Shown piece by piece: positions 17,966 to 27,098 of a DNA stretch of 64,000 bases (position 1 is the stretch's first letter; every line of letters begins with the position of its first letter). Below the pieces are notes generated by a model that was not told the origin of the DNA, searched no databases, and was given only the letters and a program-made list of their open reading frames with translations. A program made the position numbers and the translations under genes. The stretch is from Verrucomicrobia bacterium IMCC26134 (GTDB lineage: Bacteria; Verrucomicrobiota; Verrucomicrobiia; Opitutales; Opitutaceae), in the NCBI GenBank assembly GCA_000972765.1, contig CP011265.1, forward strand, positions 1,798,001 through 1,862,000, read 5' to 3'.

Positions 17966-20533
17966 CTACCGCCACTCATGGCGTGGATAACGACGGCTCA
18001 ACTCTGTTTTTACGGTCGGATACATATCGCGCCAGAAGCTCGTCAAGTCATCCGTCACTTGAATGGGCCTGTAATTCGGGGCCAGCACATGGATCTTCAC
18101 CGGCACCCGTCCGTGGCCGAGGGTAAACCTGCCGTCGATACCGTAGAGCTCTTGTATCCGGGCGGCCATCACGGGAGGACCTTCCTTGGCATATTCCAGC
18201 TTCGCCTTGCGCCCATTGGCCATCGTCAGCCGCTCCGGCAGGTAATCGTCTAGCACGGCAAGTTGCTCCGCCGTCAGCCAGTCGCGCAGCACCTCCATGA
18301 TGGCTGACTTCTCCTTGTCCTTGACCGCCCGGGCGCCGAGTTCGCCGTAGCACACCTGCTCGATCAGCGTCGCCCGATCGGCCTCTGTGAGCGGGTTTAC
18401 CTCAAGCTCAGGGAACCACTCCGCCAACCGGTTCACGCGCGTGATCCATTGCTCAATACTCTCGTCCCAAGCCTCGATCACGATGCGCCCCGCCAGCACT
18501 TCCTTGGTCAACAGTGCCGCGGCTTCGCCATGCGGAGCCTCGTCGCCGCTCACCTTTGCCTCCAGCACGAGGTCGCGAAACCGCCGCTCGCGACGCGTGA
18601 TCACCCGTTTCGACTGCTCGTCATAAACCACGCCGCGCGTTTCGCGATAATCCGCAGGGAACAACTCCTTCAGCCACGGCTCTTCCACCGCCGTTGCCAA
18701 GGTCAGCAGGGTGCTGACCTCGCCGTCGCCGCGCCCGATCTCGCTCACTTCCGCGACGACGAGCAGGGGAGCCTTCTGGATGGCGCTCTCGCGCGCCAGC
18801 ACCCCGCGCCGAGCGTGGACCAGTTCGCAACGCAGCGTGCCGCCATCGAGGCGTTTCGCCACTTGGTCGGAGAAGCCCGCCAGCACACACTTGCGCACCG
18901 CCACGCCGTCGACGCGTTTCTCGGTCACGTCGAGCCCCTCCTTCTCCGCGATTTCCAAAAACGAAGCGAACAAAGGTGCCACCGCCCGCGCACCCTGCGC
19001 ATGGATGCCCAACCGGCGACACGCATCCAGTCCGTAGTTGGCCTGTTCGGCATAGCGCCAGGCACGCATGAGCAGGAAAAAATCACTTTCCGTCTCCTCG
19101 CCCAGCACCTCATCGCGCGCGTCGTCCACCGCCCGGGGCAGCCCGCGCTGTAAAAAGCTCCGCCCCTGTGTGAGTGCGGCCATGAGCGCCACCGGTCGCA
19201 CGCAGCCTCGTGCATCCGCCTCGAGCAGCATGCGGGCATAGCGGGGATGCACCGGAAACCTCAGCATACGCCGTCCGACGTCCGTGATCTTTGCCGGCCC
19301 CCTGACCTCGCTCGCCAGCGCCCCGAGGTCGGTCAGCAACATCTCCGCCCGTTCCAGCGCCTTTGCCTCGGGTTTTTCCAGCCAGGGAAAGCCCGCCACG
19401 TCATCGATACCGCTCGCTTTAAGCGTAAGCACGACCTCGCTCAGATCCAGCCGCTTCACTTCGGGCAACTCCTGCGCCTGACGGCCGGCGTGCTCGCGTT
19501 CGGTCCAAAGTCGGACGCAGCGTCCGGGGGCAGTGCGGCCTGCGCGGCCGGCACGTTGATCGGCGCTCGCCCGCGAAATCTTTTCCACCAGCAGCGTGTT
19601 GATGCCGCGGTTTGGATCGAACTTCGCCTGACGGGCCAACCCTGCATCCACCACGATGGTGACGCCGTCGATGGTAAGCGAGGTTTCAGCCACGTTGGTC
19701 GAGACGATAATCTTGCGCGCACTCGTCCTCGCCACCGCGCGATCCTGCGCCTCGGGAGGCAATTCACCGTGCAAGGGAAGCACTGCGCACCCGTTAAGCA
19801 CCCGGTGCCCACCGAGGGCCTGCAAGGTCCTCCCGATCTCATACGCTCCCGGCATAAACACCAAAAAGTCCCCTTCCGTCTCCGTCGCCAGACGCGCACA
19901 CTCACGTGCCGCGACCTCCCATACCGGCTCATTCTCGAAATTCACCGTCTTTGCGAGATACTCGATCGCCACCGGATAACTTCTCCCTTGCGAGGTCAGT
20001 ATCTCGCAGGGTGCCAGATAATCCGCGAGCACCGCTGCATCGAGCGTCGCCGACATTACCACGATCTTCAAATCGGGTCGCGTCGTGGCCTGAATCTGCA
20101 TCGCCCTCGCCAGCGAGATGTCGCCGTAGAGGTGCCGCTCGTGAAATTCGTCAAAAACCAACGCCGACACCCCGCGCAACCTCGCATCGAACGACATCTG
20201 CCGCAGCAAAATGCCCTCGGTCACAAAGCGCACCCGCGTCTTGGCCGACACCCGCGACTCCAGCCGGATCTGGTAACCCACCTCCTGCCCCAGCTCGCAC
20301 CCGACCTCCTCCGCCACCCTCCTTGCCAACATACGCGCCGCCAGCCGGCGCGGCTGCAGCACCACGACTTCGCCCTCGTTTAAAAATCCATGCTCGCGCA
20401 GCATTTGCGGGATTTGGGTCGATTTGCCGGAGCCGGTAGGAGCCTGCACGACCACTCGTCCGGTCGCTCGCAACGCCTTGACCAGGTCGTTTTCGAGTTC
20501 ATAGATGGGCAGATTGCGCGGTGAAACAGGCAT
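17966..20533 (-). CDS. hrpB: ATP-dependent helicase HrpB
   Basis: DEAH-family RNA helicase of 855 residues. Motif I is QAPTGSGKSTQIPQML (about 35-50), motif II is DEFHERHLYGD as in HrpB, motif III is MSATLDAAVLA, and motif VI is DQRAGRAGRTAPG. A helicase-associated helical region follows. The HrpB-specific C-terminal domain ends with GRVPVKIHVLAPNYRP and SFWRDMYPTVKTELSRRYP. Cellular substrates of bacterial HrpB are poorly known. Its 5' end faces the divergent 37-residue gene with about 180 bases between. Confidence 0.95.
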   Translation of the reverse strand: MPVSPRNLPIYELENDLVKALRATGRVVVQAPTGSGKSTQIPQMLREHGFLNEGEVVVLQPRRLAARMLARRVAEEVGCELGQEVGYQIRLESRVSAKTRVRFVTEGILLRQMSFDARLRGVSALVFDEFHERHLYGDISLARAMQIQATTRPDLKIVVMSATLDAAVLADYLAPCEILTSQGRSYPVAIEYLAKTVNFENEPVWEVAARECARLATETEGDFLVFMPGAYEIGRTLQALGGHRVLNGCAVLPLHGELPPEAQDRAVARTSARKIIVSTNVAETSLTIDGVTIVVDAGLARQAKFDPNRGINTLLVEKISRASADQRAGRAGRTAPGRCVRLWTEREHAGRQAQELPEVKRLDLSEVVLTLKASGIDDVAGFPWLEKPEAKALERAEMLLTDLGALASEVRGPAKITDVGRRMLRFPVHPRYARMLLEADARGCVRPVALMAALTQGRSFLQRGLPRAVDDARDEVLGEETESDFFLLMRAWRYAEQANYGLDACRRLGIHAQGARAVAPLFASFLEIAEKEGLDVTEKRVDGVAVRKCVLAGFSDQVAKRLDGGTLRCELVHARRGVLARESAIQKAPLLVVAEVSEIGRGDGEVSTLLTLATAVEEPWLKELFPADYRETRGVVYDEQSKRVITRRERRFRDLVLEAKVSGDEAPHGEAAALLTKEVLAGRIVIEAWDESIEQWITRVNRLAEWFPELEVNPLTEADRATLIEQVCYGELGARAVKDKEKSAIMEVLRDWLTAEQLAVLDDYLPERLTMANGRKAKLEYAKEGPPVMAARIQELYGIDGRFTLGHGRVPVKIHVLAPNYRPIQVTDDLTSFWRDMYPTVKTELSRRYPRHEWR

Positions 20534-20657
20534 GGTGCGGATGCGCGTTTGTTTTCGTTTACCGTCCGCATGTCCAGCCTGCGCCAGACGCGCCCCTCAC
20601 GCAGACGGGAATCACACCGTTATCTGAGGCCGTTTGGGTTTACTTTCATACCGACGC

Positions 20658-20686
20658 TTGACTCGTCGCACCGCCTCCCCCGTATT
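20658..20686 (+). promoter_or_regulatory. possible sigma70-type promoter for the 37-residue gene
   Basis: A good -35 match TTGACT (20658-20663) is followed after 17 bases by CGTATT, a weak -10 match at 20681-20686. It sits about 27 bases before the ATG of the small basic protein. Proposed from spacing and one good hexamer only. Confidence 0.3.
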
Positions 20687-20712
20687 TCTCGATTTTAACC
20701 AATTCCAATACC

Positions 20713-20826
20713 ATGGGCCAACAATCCAACAAGATCATCAAACGTAAACGCCGCGAAGCCTATCTCAAGCGCCGCAAGGTCGCTGTCGCCCTCGCCGCCA
20801 AGAAGTCCAAGGGCGCCAAGAAGTAA
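20713..20826 (+). CDS. 37-residue highly basic protein, possibly ribosome-associated
   Basis: A short gene encoding MGQQSNKIIKRKRREAYLKR followed by RKVAVALAAKKSKGAKK. Seventeen of 37 residues are Lys or Arg; there is one acidic residue and no Cys. The composition and an Arg/Lys helix followed by an Ala/Lys tail resemble tiny ribosomal proteins. It stands alone with a strong terminator 28 bases after the stop. It lies upstream of rimO, which modifies ribosomal protein S12, and next to an RNA helicase. I have the impression that similar short proteins occur in other Verrucomicrobiota; that is memory, not a search. Nucleic-acid or ribosome binding is inference. Confidence 0.72.
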   Translation: MGQQSNKIIKRKRREAYLKRRKVAVALAAKKSKGAKK

Positions 20827-20853
20827 GCCCACGGCTCTTTCGACTTTTAAAAA

Positions 20854-20882
20854 CCGCGGCTCGAAAAAGCCGCGGTTTTTTC
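20854..20882 (+). terminator. intrinsic terminator after the 37-residue gene
   Basis: Perfect stem CCGCGGCT/AGCCGCGG with an A-rich loop, followed by six T. It isolates the small gene from rimO. Confidence 0.92.
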
Positions 20883-20937
20883 GTATCCCGGCCTCCACGT
20901 TTTCCATCCACGTCCCGTCCTTTTCCCTGTCCCTTTC

Positions 20938-22353
20938 ATGAGCGTCAAAGTCAGTCTCGTTTCCCTCGGTTGCGCCAAAAATCTCGTCGATAGCGAGATC
21001 ATGGTCGGCCATCTTCACAAGGCCGGCATGACCGTGGTTCCCGATCAAGATAAAGCCGACGTCGTCATCGTTAACACCTGTTCCTTTATCGATTCCTCAA
21101 AAGAGGAGTCCATCAACCATATCCTTGAGGCCCACGCCACCCGCGGCATGAAGAAACGCCGCGCCGGCCAGAAGCTGATCGTCGCCGGTTGCATGTCCCA
21201 GCGTTTCTCGAAGGAACTCCCCGAAGCCCTGCCCGAGGTGGATGCCTTCATCGGTCTCGACCAGCTCACCACCGTGGGCGCCATCATCGACGAGCTCACC
21301 GGCACCGTGCGGGCCAAGGGCGAAGCCCCGGTGAATTTTGTCCAAGGTCGCTCCACCTACATACCCGATTACGACACGCCCCGCTTCCGTCTTACCCCCA
21401 AGCATTTCGCCTACATCAAGATCGCCGAGGGCTGCAACCACCCCTGCACCTTTTGCATCATCCCGCAGATCCGCGGACGCCACCGCTCCCGCACCGTCGA
21501 GAGTGTCGTCGCCGAGGCCCGCCAACTGGTCGCCGAAGGGGTGAAAGAGATCAATCTCATCAGCCAGGACACCACCTACTTTGGCATGGACACCTGGGAG
21601 CAACGACCCAACCCGCGCACCCCCGTCGATTCGTCGCGCGGCACCGCCCTGACTACCCTCCTCCGTCAGCTCAACGCCATCGAGGGGAATTTCTGGATAC
21701 GCCTGCTCTACACCCACCCCGCCCATTGGTCCGACGAACTCATCAAGACCATCGCCGAGTGCCCCAAGGTCGCCCGCTACATCGACATTCCCCTTCAACA
21801 CATTAGCGACCACATGCTCGGCCGCATGCAACGCGAGACCAGCGGTGACTACATCCGCGACCTCATCGCCCGCATTCGCGCCGGCATCCCGGGCATCGCG
21901 GTGCGCACCACCTTCATCGTCGGCTTCCCCGGCGAAACCGAGGCGGACGTCGATGAGTTGTGTGAATTCATTCGCGAGGCGAAGTTCGAACGCCTCGGCG
22001 TGTTTCGCTACTCCGCCGAGGACGGCACCCGCGCCGCCAAGATGGACGAGCAACTTACCGTGAAGGTGAAAGAAGCCCGTTGGCACAAGACCATGGCGCT
22101 CCAGCAGGAGATCGCTGCCGAGGTCAGTAAATCCTATGTTGGTAAAACCATTCGCGTGCTTGTCGAAGAACCCGGCGTCGCCCGCGGTGAGGCGGATGCA
22201 CCCGATATCGACGGGCGCGTTTACGTGCCGCGCAGCCTGCCCGTCGGAGAGTTCGCCGACGTCACCATAACCGACTTTCGCGACTATGATTTGCTCGCCT
22301 TGCCCAAGGGCCAGAAGCCCAAGGAATTCAAGGTCGCCAAACAGGCCCAGTAA
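20938..22353 (+). CDS. rimO: ribosomal protein S12 methylthiotransferase RimO
   Basis: Radical-SAM enzyme that adds a methylthio group to the conserved Asp of ribosomal protein S12. The N-terminal UPF0004 domain begins VSLVSLGCAKNLVDSE, the RimO signature, with further Cys in VNTCSF and VAGCMSQ for the second iron-sulfur cluster. The radical-SAM motif is CNHPCTFCIIPQIRGRHRSR. A TRAM domain ends the protein (about 400-465). Length 471 is normal. RimO rather than MiaB is chosen from the LGCAKNLVDSE and IRGRHRSR motifs. Confidence 0.95.
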   Translation: MSVKVSLVSLGCAKNLVDSEIMVGHLHKAGMTVVPDQDKADVVIVNTCSFIDSSKEESINHILEAHATRGMKKRRAGQKLIVAGCMSQRFSKELPEALPEVDAFIGLDQLTTVGAIIDELTGTVRAKGEAPVNFVQGRSTYIPDYDTPRFRLTPKHFAYIKIAEGCNHPCTFCIIPQIRGRHRSRTVESVVAEARQLVAEGVKEINLISQDTTYFGMDTWEQRPNPRTPVDSSRGTALTTLLRQLNAIEGNFWIRLLYTHPAHWSDELIKTIAECPKVARYIDIPLQHISDHMLGRMQRETSGDYIRDLIARIRAGIPGIAVRTTFIVGFPGETEADVDELCEFIREAKFERLGVFRYSAEDGTRAAKMDEQLTVKVKEARWHKTMALQQEIAAEVSKSYVGKTIRVLVEEPGVARGEADAPDIDGRVYVPRSLPVGEFADVTITDFRDYDLLALPKGQKPKEFKVAKQAQ

Positions 22354-22383
22354 AGGTCAGCCCGCATCGCTTAGTTGATGAGT

Positions 22384-22410
22384 CACCCGACACGCCTGAC
22401 GTGGCGGGTG
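22384..22410. other. stem-loop downstream of rimO
   Basis: Eleven-base arms (CACCCGACACG and CGTGGCGGGTG, one mismatch) around a five-base loop. No T run follows, so it is not a classic terminator; it may stabilise the rimO transcript 3' end or act as a weak terminator. Confidence 0.45.
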
Positions 22411-22502
22411 CAAGGGCGAATGCCAGTTACGGCCCAGTGTCTAAAACTCAAAATCGCCTTGGAATTCTGGCTGGTAACGGTGTTAGTTGACCGAATCACA
22501 TC

Positions 22503-24056
22503 TTGACCGAATCCATTTTCATTCACTACCACCTGGACGTCGCGATACTTCTAGCTCTCACGCTCCTAACGCTTTGGCTGAGCCGGATTGCTATTCGTCG
22601 AAAACAGGCGGACGCGAAACTTCCATCCGGGTTATTTGCCTTGCTAGCTTTGATTCTTGTCGCGGGCATTATTTCAAGTGAATATGCGGAAGACGATGTG
22701 CGGGAGCAAATTAAGCAACTCGTTTCCGGACTTTCTCCCACCTTTGCTTACGAACTGCAATCCAAGGGACATGCCAAAATCACCCTGGAAACGTCGCCCG
22801 ACGACAGCACTTACCTAGACATTATCGAGCGCGAAAAGGCATGGTTGAAGCTCAATCCGCATGTCGCCGATATATACACTTATCGCCGGCTGCCCGATGG
22901 GGAAATCGTTTTTATCGCGGACTCCGAAACCGACTATAACCACGACGGTAAATATGAGGGGGATCGAGAACAGCGCACTGCCATAGGTGAGCACTACGAT
23001 AATCCATCCCCGGAAACCCTCAAAGCACTCGATGGTGAGGCAGCTTTCGACACCGAAATAGTAACCGATAAATGGGGCACATGGGTGAGTTTTAATCAAC
23101 CCATGTTCGATCATCAGGGCAGGGTCGAGGCTGTGCTGGGTGTAGATTTCCCGGCATCGAGCTGGCTCAATGCTATCCTGGTAGTGCGCGTTACGAGTCT
23201 TGTAATCTCCTACATTCTGATCCTCACCATTATCTCCAGCACCTCCCTGAATATATTAATGAAGTCGGAGGTCGATGCGCACAAACGAACCGAACTCGCA
23301 CTGCTTGCCGCCAAGAAGGCGGCGGATGCCGCCAGCTTGGCCAAGAGCGTTTTTCTGGCCAATATGAGCCACGAGATACGCACTCCGATGAATAGCATTA
23401 TCGGCTATAGCATTTTGTTGCTCGATAGCCCCTTGGACACCGAGCAACGCGGCTACGTTGTGAACCTATCGAGCTCCGCCGATTCCCTGCTGGTTCTTAT
23501 TAATGACATCCTGGACTTTTCAAAAATAGAGGCCGGTCAAGTTGTTCTGGAGGCCATTCCTTACAGCCTTGATGAAACCATTGATAACCTGAAGCACCTG
23601 CTCACGCCGAACGTTCAGGCCAAAGGGCTTCGTTTTGTCGTGGATATTCAACCGAGAGGCCTCGTGCTCGTGGGCGACCCGCTACGGATCCGGCAGATTC
23701 TGCTCAACCTTCTCTCCAACGCGATTAAGTTCACCCACGCCGGCGAAGTGACGTTTGATGTTTCCTGGATGGCCTGCAAATCAATCCCCCACGAAGGCAG
23801 ACTGCGTTGCACAGTGCGGGATACAGGCATCGGAATCCCCGCGGATAAAATCACCCAGCTTTTCCGCCGATTCTCCCAATTGGACGCTTCGACAACGCGC
23901 CGGTATGGCGGCAGCGGGCTTGGGCTGATGATCTCGCATGAACTCACATCCCTCATGGGCGGCTCCATTCAGGTTTCCAGCACGCCCGGGCAAGGGTCGG
24001 TCTTCACGGTCGATATCCCCGCTAAATTAAACACGGAGTCGCTTCCTTCACTTTAG
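22503..24056 (+). CDS. membrane sensor histidine kinase with extracytoplasmic Cache-like domain
   Basis: A 517-residue kinase. Hydrophobic segments lie at about 12-30, 41-58 and 225-248, with a roughly 165-residue domain between the last two outside the membrane. That domain resembles Cache sensors (DKWGTWVSFNQPMFDHQGRVEAVLGVDF) and carries a DxNxDG loop (Asp144-Asn146-Asp148-Gly149) like calcium-binding loops. HisKA has [10 protein letters not shown] with His290; the ATPase domain has NLLSNAIKF, DTGIGIP and GGSGLGL. There is no receiver and no regulator gene adjacent, so it is an orphan. The start is TTG with poor Shine-Dalgarno sequence; the exact start is uncertain. The ligand is unknown. 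Confidence 0.88.
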   Translation: MTESIFIHYHLDVAILLALTLLTLWLSRIAIRRKQADAKLPSGLFALLALILVAGIISSEYAEDDVREQIKQLVSGLSPTFAYELQSKGHAKITLETSPDDSTYLDIIEREKAWLKLNPHVADIYTYRRLPDGEIVFIADSETDYNHDGKYEGDREQRTAIGEHYDNPSPETLKALDGEAAFDTEIVTDKWGTWVSFNQPMFDHQGRVEAVLGVDFPASSWLNAILVVRVTSLVISYILILTIISSTSLNILMKSEVDAHKRTELALLAAKKAADAASLAKSVFLANMSHEIRTPMNSIIGYSILLLDSPLDTEQRGYVVNLSSSADSLLVLINDILDFSKIEAGQVVLEAIPYSLDETIDNLKHLLTPNVQAKGLRFVVDIQPRGLVLVGDPLRIRQILLNLLSNAIKFTHAGEVTFDVSWMACKSIPHEGRLRCTVRDTGIGIPADKITQLFRRFSQLDASTTRRYGGSGLGLMISHELTSLMGGSIQVSSTPGQGSVFTVDIPAKLNTESLPSL

Positions 24057-24209
24057 TTTTTTTAAAACGCAGTCGCGTCGCTCAAAACGCTCCTTTTACC
24101 CGTGGACCCGGTCTCAACCCTTCACACGGAGTCGGGGCATTTTCTGGCTCGCCGCGCTTGGTGTTAAGCGACGAAATCTATTTTCGCCTGTCTCTACCTT
24201 CCTTTCATC

Positions 24210-25577
24210 ATGTCCGCCCCGTCGCCGCTGCCCGCAACGCTTGCCCTAGTCCCCTTCAGAAAACCCGTGACCGGAGTGGTCGAGATCCCAGGCTCCAAGA
24301 GTCTGACCAATAGAGCATTGCTGCTCGCCGCGCTTTGCGACCGCCCCGTTACCTTGACCGGCGCGCTCTTCAGCGACGACACCCGTCTCATGGCCGAGGC
24401 CCTGCGCAAACTTGGGCTTACCGTGCATGCCAGCGAAGATACGCACAGGATCGAGGTTGCCGGCCAATCCAGTATCTTCAAATCCACCGCGCCCGTGGAT
24501 ATTTTTGTCGGCCTCGCTGGCACCGCCGCACGGTTCCTCACCGCACTCTGCGCCGCCGCACCACGCGGCGTCTATCGCATCCAAGGCACCGAACGCATGA
24601 ACCAGCGTCCGATGAAAGGATTGATCGACGCCCTCCGCGCCCTCGGCGCTGATATACGCTGCACCAGCGTAGAGGGCTTTTTCCCGATCGAGATCCACGC
24701 TCGCGGACTGCGAGGCGGTCCTGTTGCGATAGATGCCACGGAAAGCAGTCAGATGCTGTCGGCCCTCCTCATGATCGCGCCTTTAGCCGATCATCCCGTC
24801 GAGGTCACTGCCGTCGGCGGTGTGCGCTGGCCCTTTGTCAATATGACCGCGCTCATGATGCAGGCCTTCCAGCCTGATCTGGAGAAAAACGTCGAACGCA
24901 TCGATGACACCCGCTTCCGCATCAAAAAAGGCACCTCGCCGGTCTACTCCGCCAAGGGCATCCACGCCATCGAGCCAGACGCCACCGCCGCCAGTTACTT
25001 CGCCGCTTTGCCGCTCGTCGTCGGCGGACGGACCAAGCTGGCCCACCTTCACCTCGGCCTCCAGGGAGATACCGCCTTCCTGGACGTGCTCCGCCGGGTT
25101 GGCGCGGTCGTCGAACCCGGTCCCGGCGGCTTTGAGGTCTCCTACGCCAAAGGATCTGCTCGCGCCGGTGTTACGGAAAATTTCAATGAGTTCTCCGACA
25201 CCTTCCTCACCCTTGCCGCTATCGCTCCGCTCCTCTCCGGCCCGACTCGCATCACTGGCATAGCCCACTCGCGCAAACAGGAGACCGACCGCGTCGCCGG
25301 TATGGTCCGCGAACTCCGCAAATTAGGCCAGGAGGTCGATGAACACGCCGATGGCGATGGCCTGACCATTTCGCCCCGTCCGCTTAAATCGGGCGTGGTC
25401 ATCGAAACCTACCACGACCACCGTTTCGCCATGAGTTTTGCTATTCTCGGTTGCCACGATCTCAACGGAGACGGCTCCGCCTGGCTCAGCCTCGACAACC
25501 CCGCCTGCTGCGCGAAAACCTTTCCCCACTTTTTTGATTTGCTCGCCTCGCTCCGTCTAAAATCCTCCGCCCCCTGA
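24210..25577 (+). CDS. aroA: 3-phosphoshikimate 1-carboxyvinyltransferase (EPSP synthase)
   Basis: Joins shikimate-3-phosphate and phosphoenolpyruvate in aromatic amino-acid synthesis. Motifs are VEIPGSKSLTNRALLLAAL (phosphate and S3P binding), VGLAGTAARFLTAL, GTERMNQRPMKGLIDALRALG and HDHRFAMSFAILG. Length 455 is typical. The stop overlaps the cmk start by one base (TGATG), so translation is coupled. About 150 bases separate it from the kinase upstream, with no clear element in that gap. Confidence 0.95.
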   Translation: MSAPSPLPATLALVPFRKPVTGVVEIPGSKSLTNRALLLAALCDRPVTLTGALFSDDTRLMAEALRKLGLTVHASEDTHRIEVAGQSSIFKSTAPVDIFVGLAGTAARFLTALCAAAPRGVYRIQGTERMNQRPMKGLIDALRALGADIRCTSVEGFFPIEIHARGLRGGPVAIDATESSQMLSALLMIAPLADHPVEVTAVGGVRWPFVNMTALMMQAFQPDLEKNVERIDDTRFRIKKGTSPVYSAKGIHAIEPDATAASYFAALPLVVGGRTKLAHLHLGLQGDTAFLDVLRRVGAVVEPGPGGFEVSYAKGSARAGVTENFNEFSDTFLTLAAIAPLLSGPTRITGIAHSRKQETDRVAGMVRELRKLGQEVDEHADGDGLTISPRPLKSGVVIETYHDHRFAMSFAILGCHDLNGDGSAWLSLDNPACCAKTFPHFFDLLASLRLKSSAP

Positions 25578-26248
25578 TGGCCTCCAACCCTTTTCTCATC
25601 ATCGCCATCGACGGCGGCGCCGCCGCCGGTAAATCGACCACCGCCCGCGCCCTCAGCGAGCGCTTTCACTTTCTGCACGTTGACACCGGCTCCTACTATC
25701 GCGCGCTCACCGCCGAGTTGCTCCGTGCCGGCCTGGCCCCCGCCGATTTACCCGCGGTCGAGGCTTCCCTCGCCCATCTCGCCCTCGGGACCCGGGTCGA
25801 AGGCCGCCGAGCCCTCATGGAGGTCGGCGGACGCGTCGTTCCCGAACCCGAGTTGCGCAGCCCCGCCGTCAACGCCCTCGTCTCTCACTTCGCCGCCCTG
25901 CCCTCCGTGCGTGCCGCGTTGCTGGCCTACCAACGCGAACAGGCCGGCGTCGCCCGCCGGCATGGTTTTTCCGGTCTCGTGATGGAAGGTCGTGACATTG
26001 GCACCATTATCTTTCCCGACGCGGACTTCCGGTTTTTTCTGCACGCCGACCCCGCCGAGCGCGCCCGCCGCCGTGCCGCCGAAGGTCAGCAGGACTCCAT
26101 TGCGGAGCGAGACCGCCTGGATAGCTCGCGTAAATCCGCCCCGCTCGTCTGTCCCGTCGGCGCGATCGACATCGATTCTACCTTTCTCGACTTGGAAACC
26201 GTGGTTGAAACCGTCGCGGCGCCCATCGCCGCACGTCTGGCCGGTTGA
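25577..26248 (+). CDS. cmk: cytidylate kinase
   Basis: Phosphorylates CMP and dCMP with ATP. The P-loop is IDGGAAAGKSTTARAL at residues 10-25; next come HVDTGSYYRALT and VMEGRDIGTIIFPDADFRFFL, all family hallmarks. The lid-like segment is ARRRAAEGQQ. At 223 residues it is of normal size. It is translationally coupled to aroA and lies 15 bases before plsC. The aroA-cmk pairing is common in bacteria. Confidence 0.95.
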   Translation: MASNPFLIIAIDGGAAAGKSTTARALSERFHFLHVDTGSYYRALTAELLRAGLAPADLPAVEASLAHLALGTRVEGRRALMEVGGRVVPEPELRSPAVNALVSHFAALPSVRAALLAYQREQAGVARRHGFSGLVMEGRDIGTIIFPDADFRFFLHADPAERARRRAAEGQQDSIAERDRLDSSRKSAPLVCPVGAIDIDSTFLDLETVVETVAAPIAARLAG

Positions 26249-26263
26249 GTCAGACCCGCCCGC

Positions 26264-26920
26264 ATGAGCCGATTCGATCAAGTTGAGATGGAGCCCTTGT
26301 ATGGGCTGAGTAACTATATCATCAACGTCGCCCACGACATGTTTTTCCGCGGCGAAGTCGTCGGCTTGGAAAACATCCCGGCCTGCGGCGCCTTCCTCGT
26401 CGCCGCCAACCACGCCAGCCACCTTGACCCCCCTTTCATCGGCGCTCGCATACAACGCCAGATGGCGTTTTTTGCCCGCAAGACACTCTGGAAACCGGGC
26501 ATGCCCTCGCGCTGGCTCGACCGCGTCGGTGCGATTCCGGTGGATCGTGACGGCGGTTCCGACTTGAAAGCCATCAAGCGCGTGCTCGCCACTCTCGCCG
26601 AGGGAAAGGCGCTCGTGCTCTTCCCTGAAGGCACGCGTTCGTCCAACGGTGTTTTGCAACCCGCCAAGTCCGGAGTGGGCCTGATTGCGTGCAAAACCGG
26701 CGTGCCTGTTATACCCGTGCGTATCTTCAACTCCCATATCGCCTTCGGTCGCGGCGGCGCGGTCGCCCTAGGCACACCGGTGCACATTGTTTACGGTGCC
26801 CCGATCCCCGCCTCGGTTTATGACGTCCCCGCCGACGGCAAGGAGCGCTACCAACGCGCCAGTGAACGGATCATGGCCGGTATCGCCGCTCTGTCACTTC
26901 CTCCCATGCCGGTGATATGA
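26264..26920 (+). CDS. plsC: 1-acyl-sn-glycerol-3-phosphate acyltransferase
   Basis: Acylates lysophosphatidic acid to phosphatidic acid at the inner membrane. The catalytic HX4D motif is AANHASHLDPP; the substrate motif FPEGTRSSNG follows, with the third block GVPVIPVRIFNS. 218 residues, close to the small PlsC proteins. It is the last gene of the aroA-cmk-plsC group and is followed by a two-way terminator. Confidence 0.92.
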   Translation: MSRFDQVEMEPLYGLSNYIINVAHDMFFRGEVVGLENIPACGAFLVAANHASHLDPPFIGARIQRQMAFFARKTLWKPGMPSRWLDRVGAIPVDRDGGSDLKAIKRVLATLAEGKALVLFPEGTRSSNGVLQPAKSGVGLIACKTGVPVIPVRIFNSHIAFGRGGAVALGTPVHIVYGAPIPASVYDVPADGKERYQRASERIMAGIAALSLPPMPVI

Positions 26921-26923
26921 GAC

Positions 26924-26955
26924 AAAAAAGCCCCCGTGCTAACGGGGGCTTTAAA
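26924..26955. terminator. bidirectional terminator between plsC and tRNA-Thr
   Basis: Stem GCCCCCGT/ACGGGGGC with a four-base loop. Read on the minus strand it is followed by six T, so it suits the tRNA transcript best; read on the plus strand it is followed by TTTAAAA after plsC. Confidence 0.85.
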
Positions 26956-26956
26956 A

Positions 26957-27032
26957 TGGAGCCGAGCATCGGGCTCGAACCGACGACCTATGCTTTACGA
27001 AAGCATTGCTCTACCAACTGAGCTAGCTCGGC
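26957..27032 (-). tRNA. tRNA-Thr (anticodon CGT)
   Basis: Cloverleaf on the minus strand: acceptor GCCGAGC/GCTCGGC, D arm GCTC...GAGC, anticodon stem ATGCT/AGCAT around TTCGTAA with anticodon CGT, T loop TTCGAGC and an encoded CCA end. Reads ACG codons. 76 bases. Confidence 0.95.
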
Positions 27033-27098
27033 CTAAACGAGGCTTGGAACAAACTCGCCCGCGCCGGTGGAGCAAGCTTCTTTTCCCCAAAACCTCCC

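Noticed and set aside
19247-20383. Plus-strand 378-codon frame inside hrpB
   Set aside because: Antisense shadow of a clear helicase, rich in Arg/His/Pro, with no domain.
21097-22086. Minus-strand 329-codon frame inside rimO
   Set aside because: Antisense shadow in GC-rich sequence, Gly/Val/Asp-rich with no recognisable motif.
24057-24209. Riboswitch or attenuator before aroA
   Set aside because: The 153-base leader shows no convincing stem-loop set or leader peptide rich in aromatic residues.
25748-26737. Minus-strand 329-codon frame across cmk and plsC
   Set aside because: Antisense to two clear enzymes and spans their junction.
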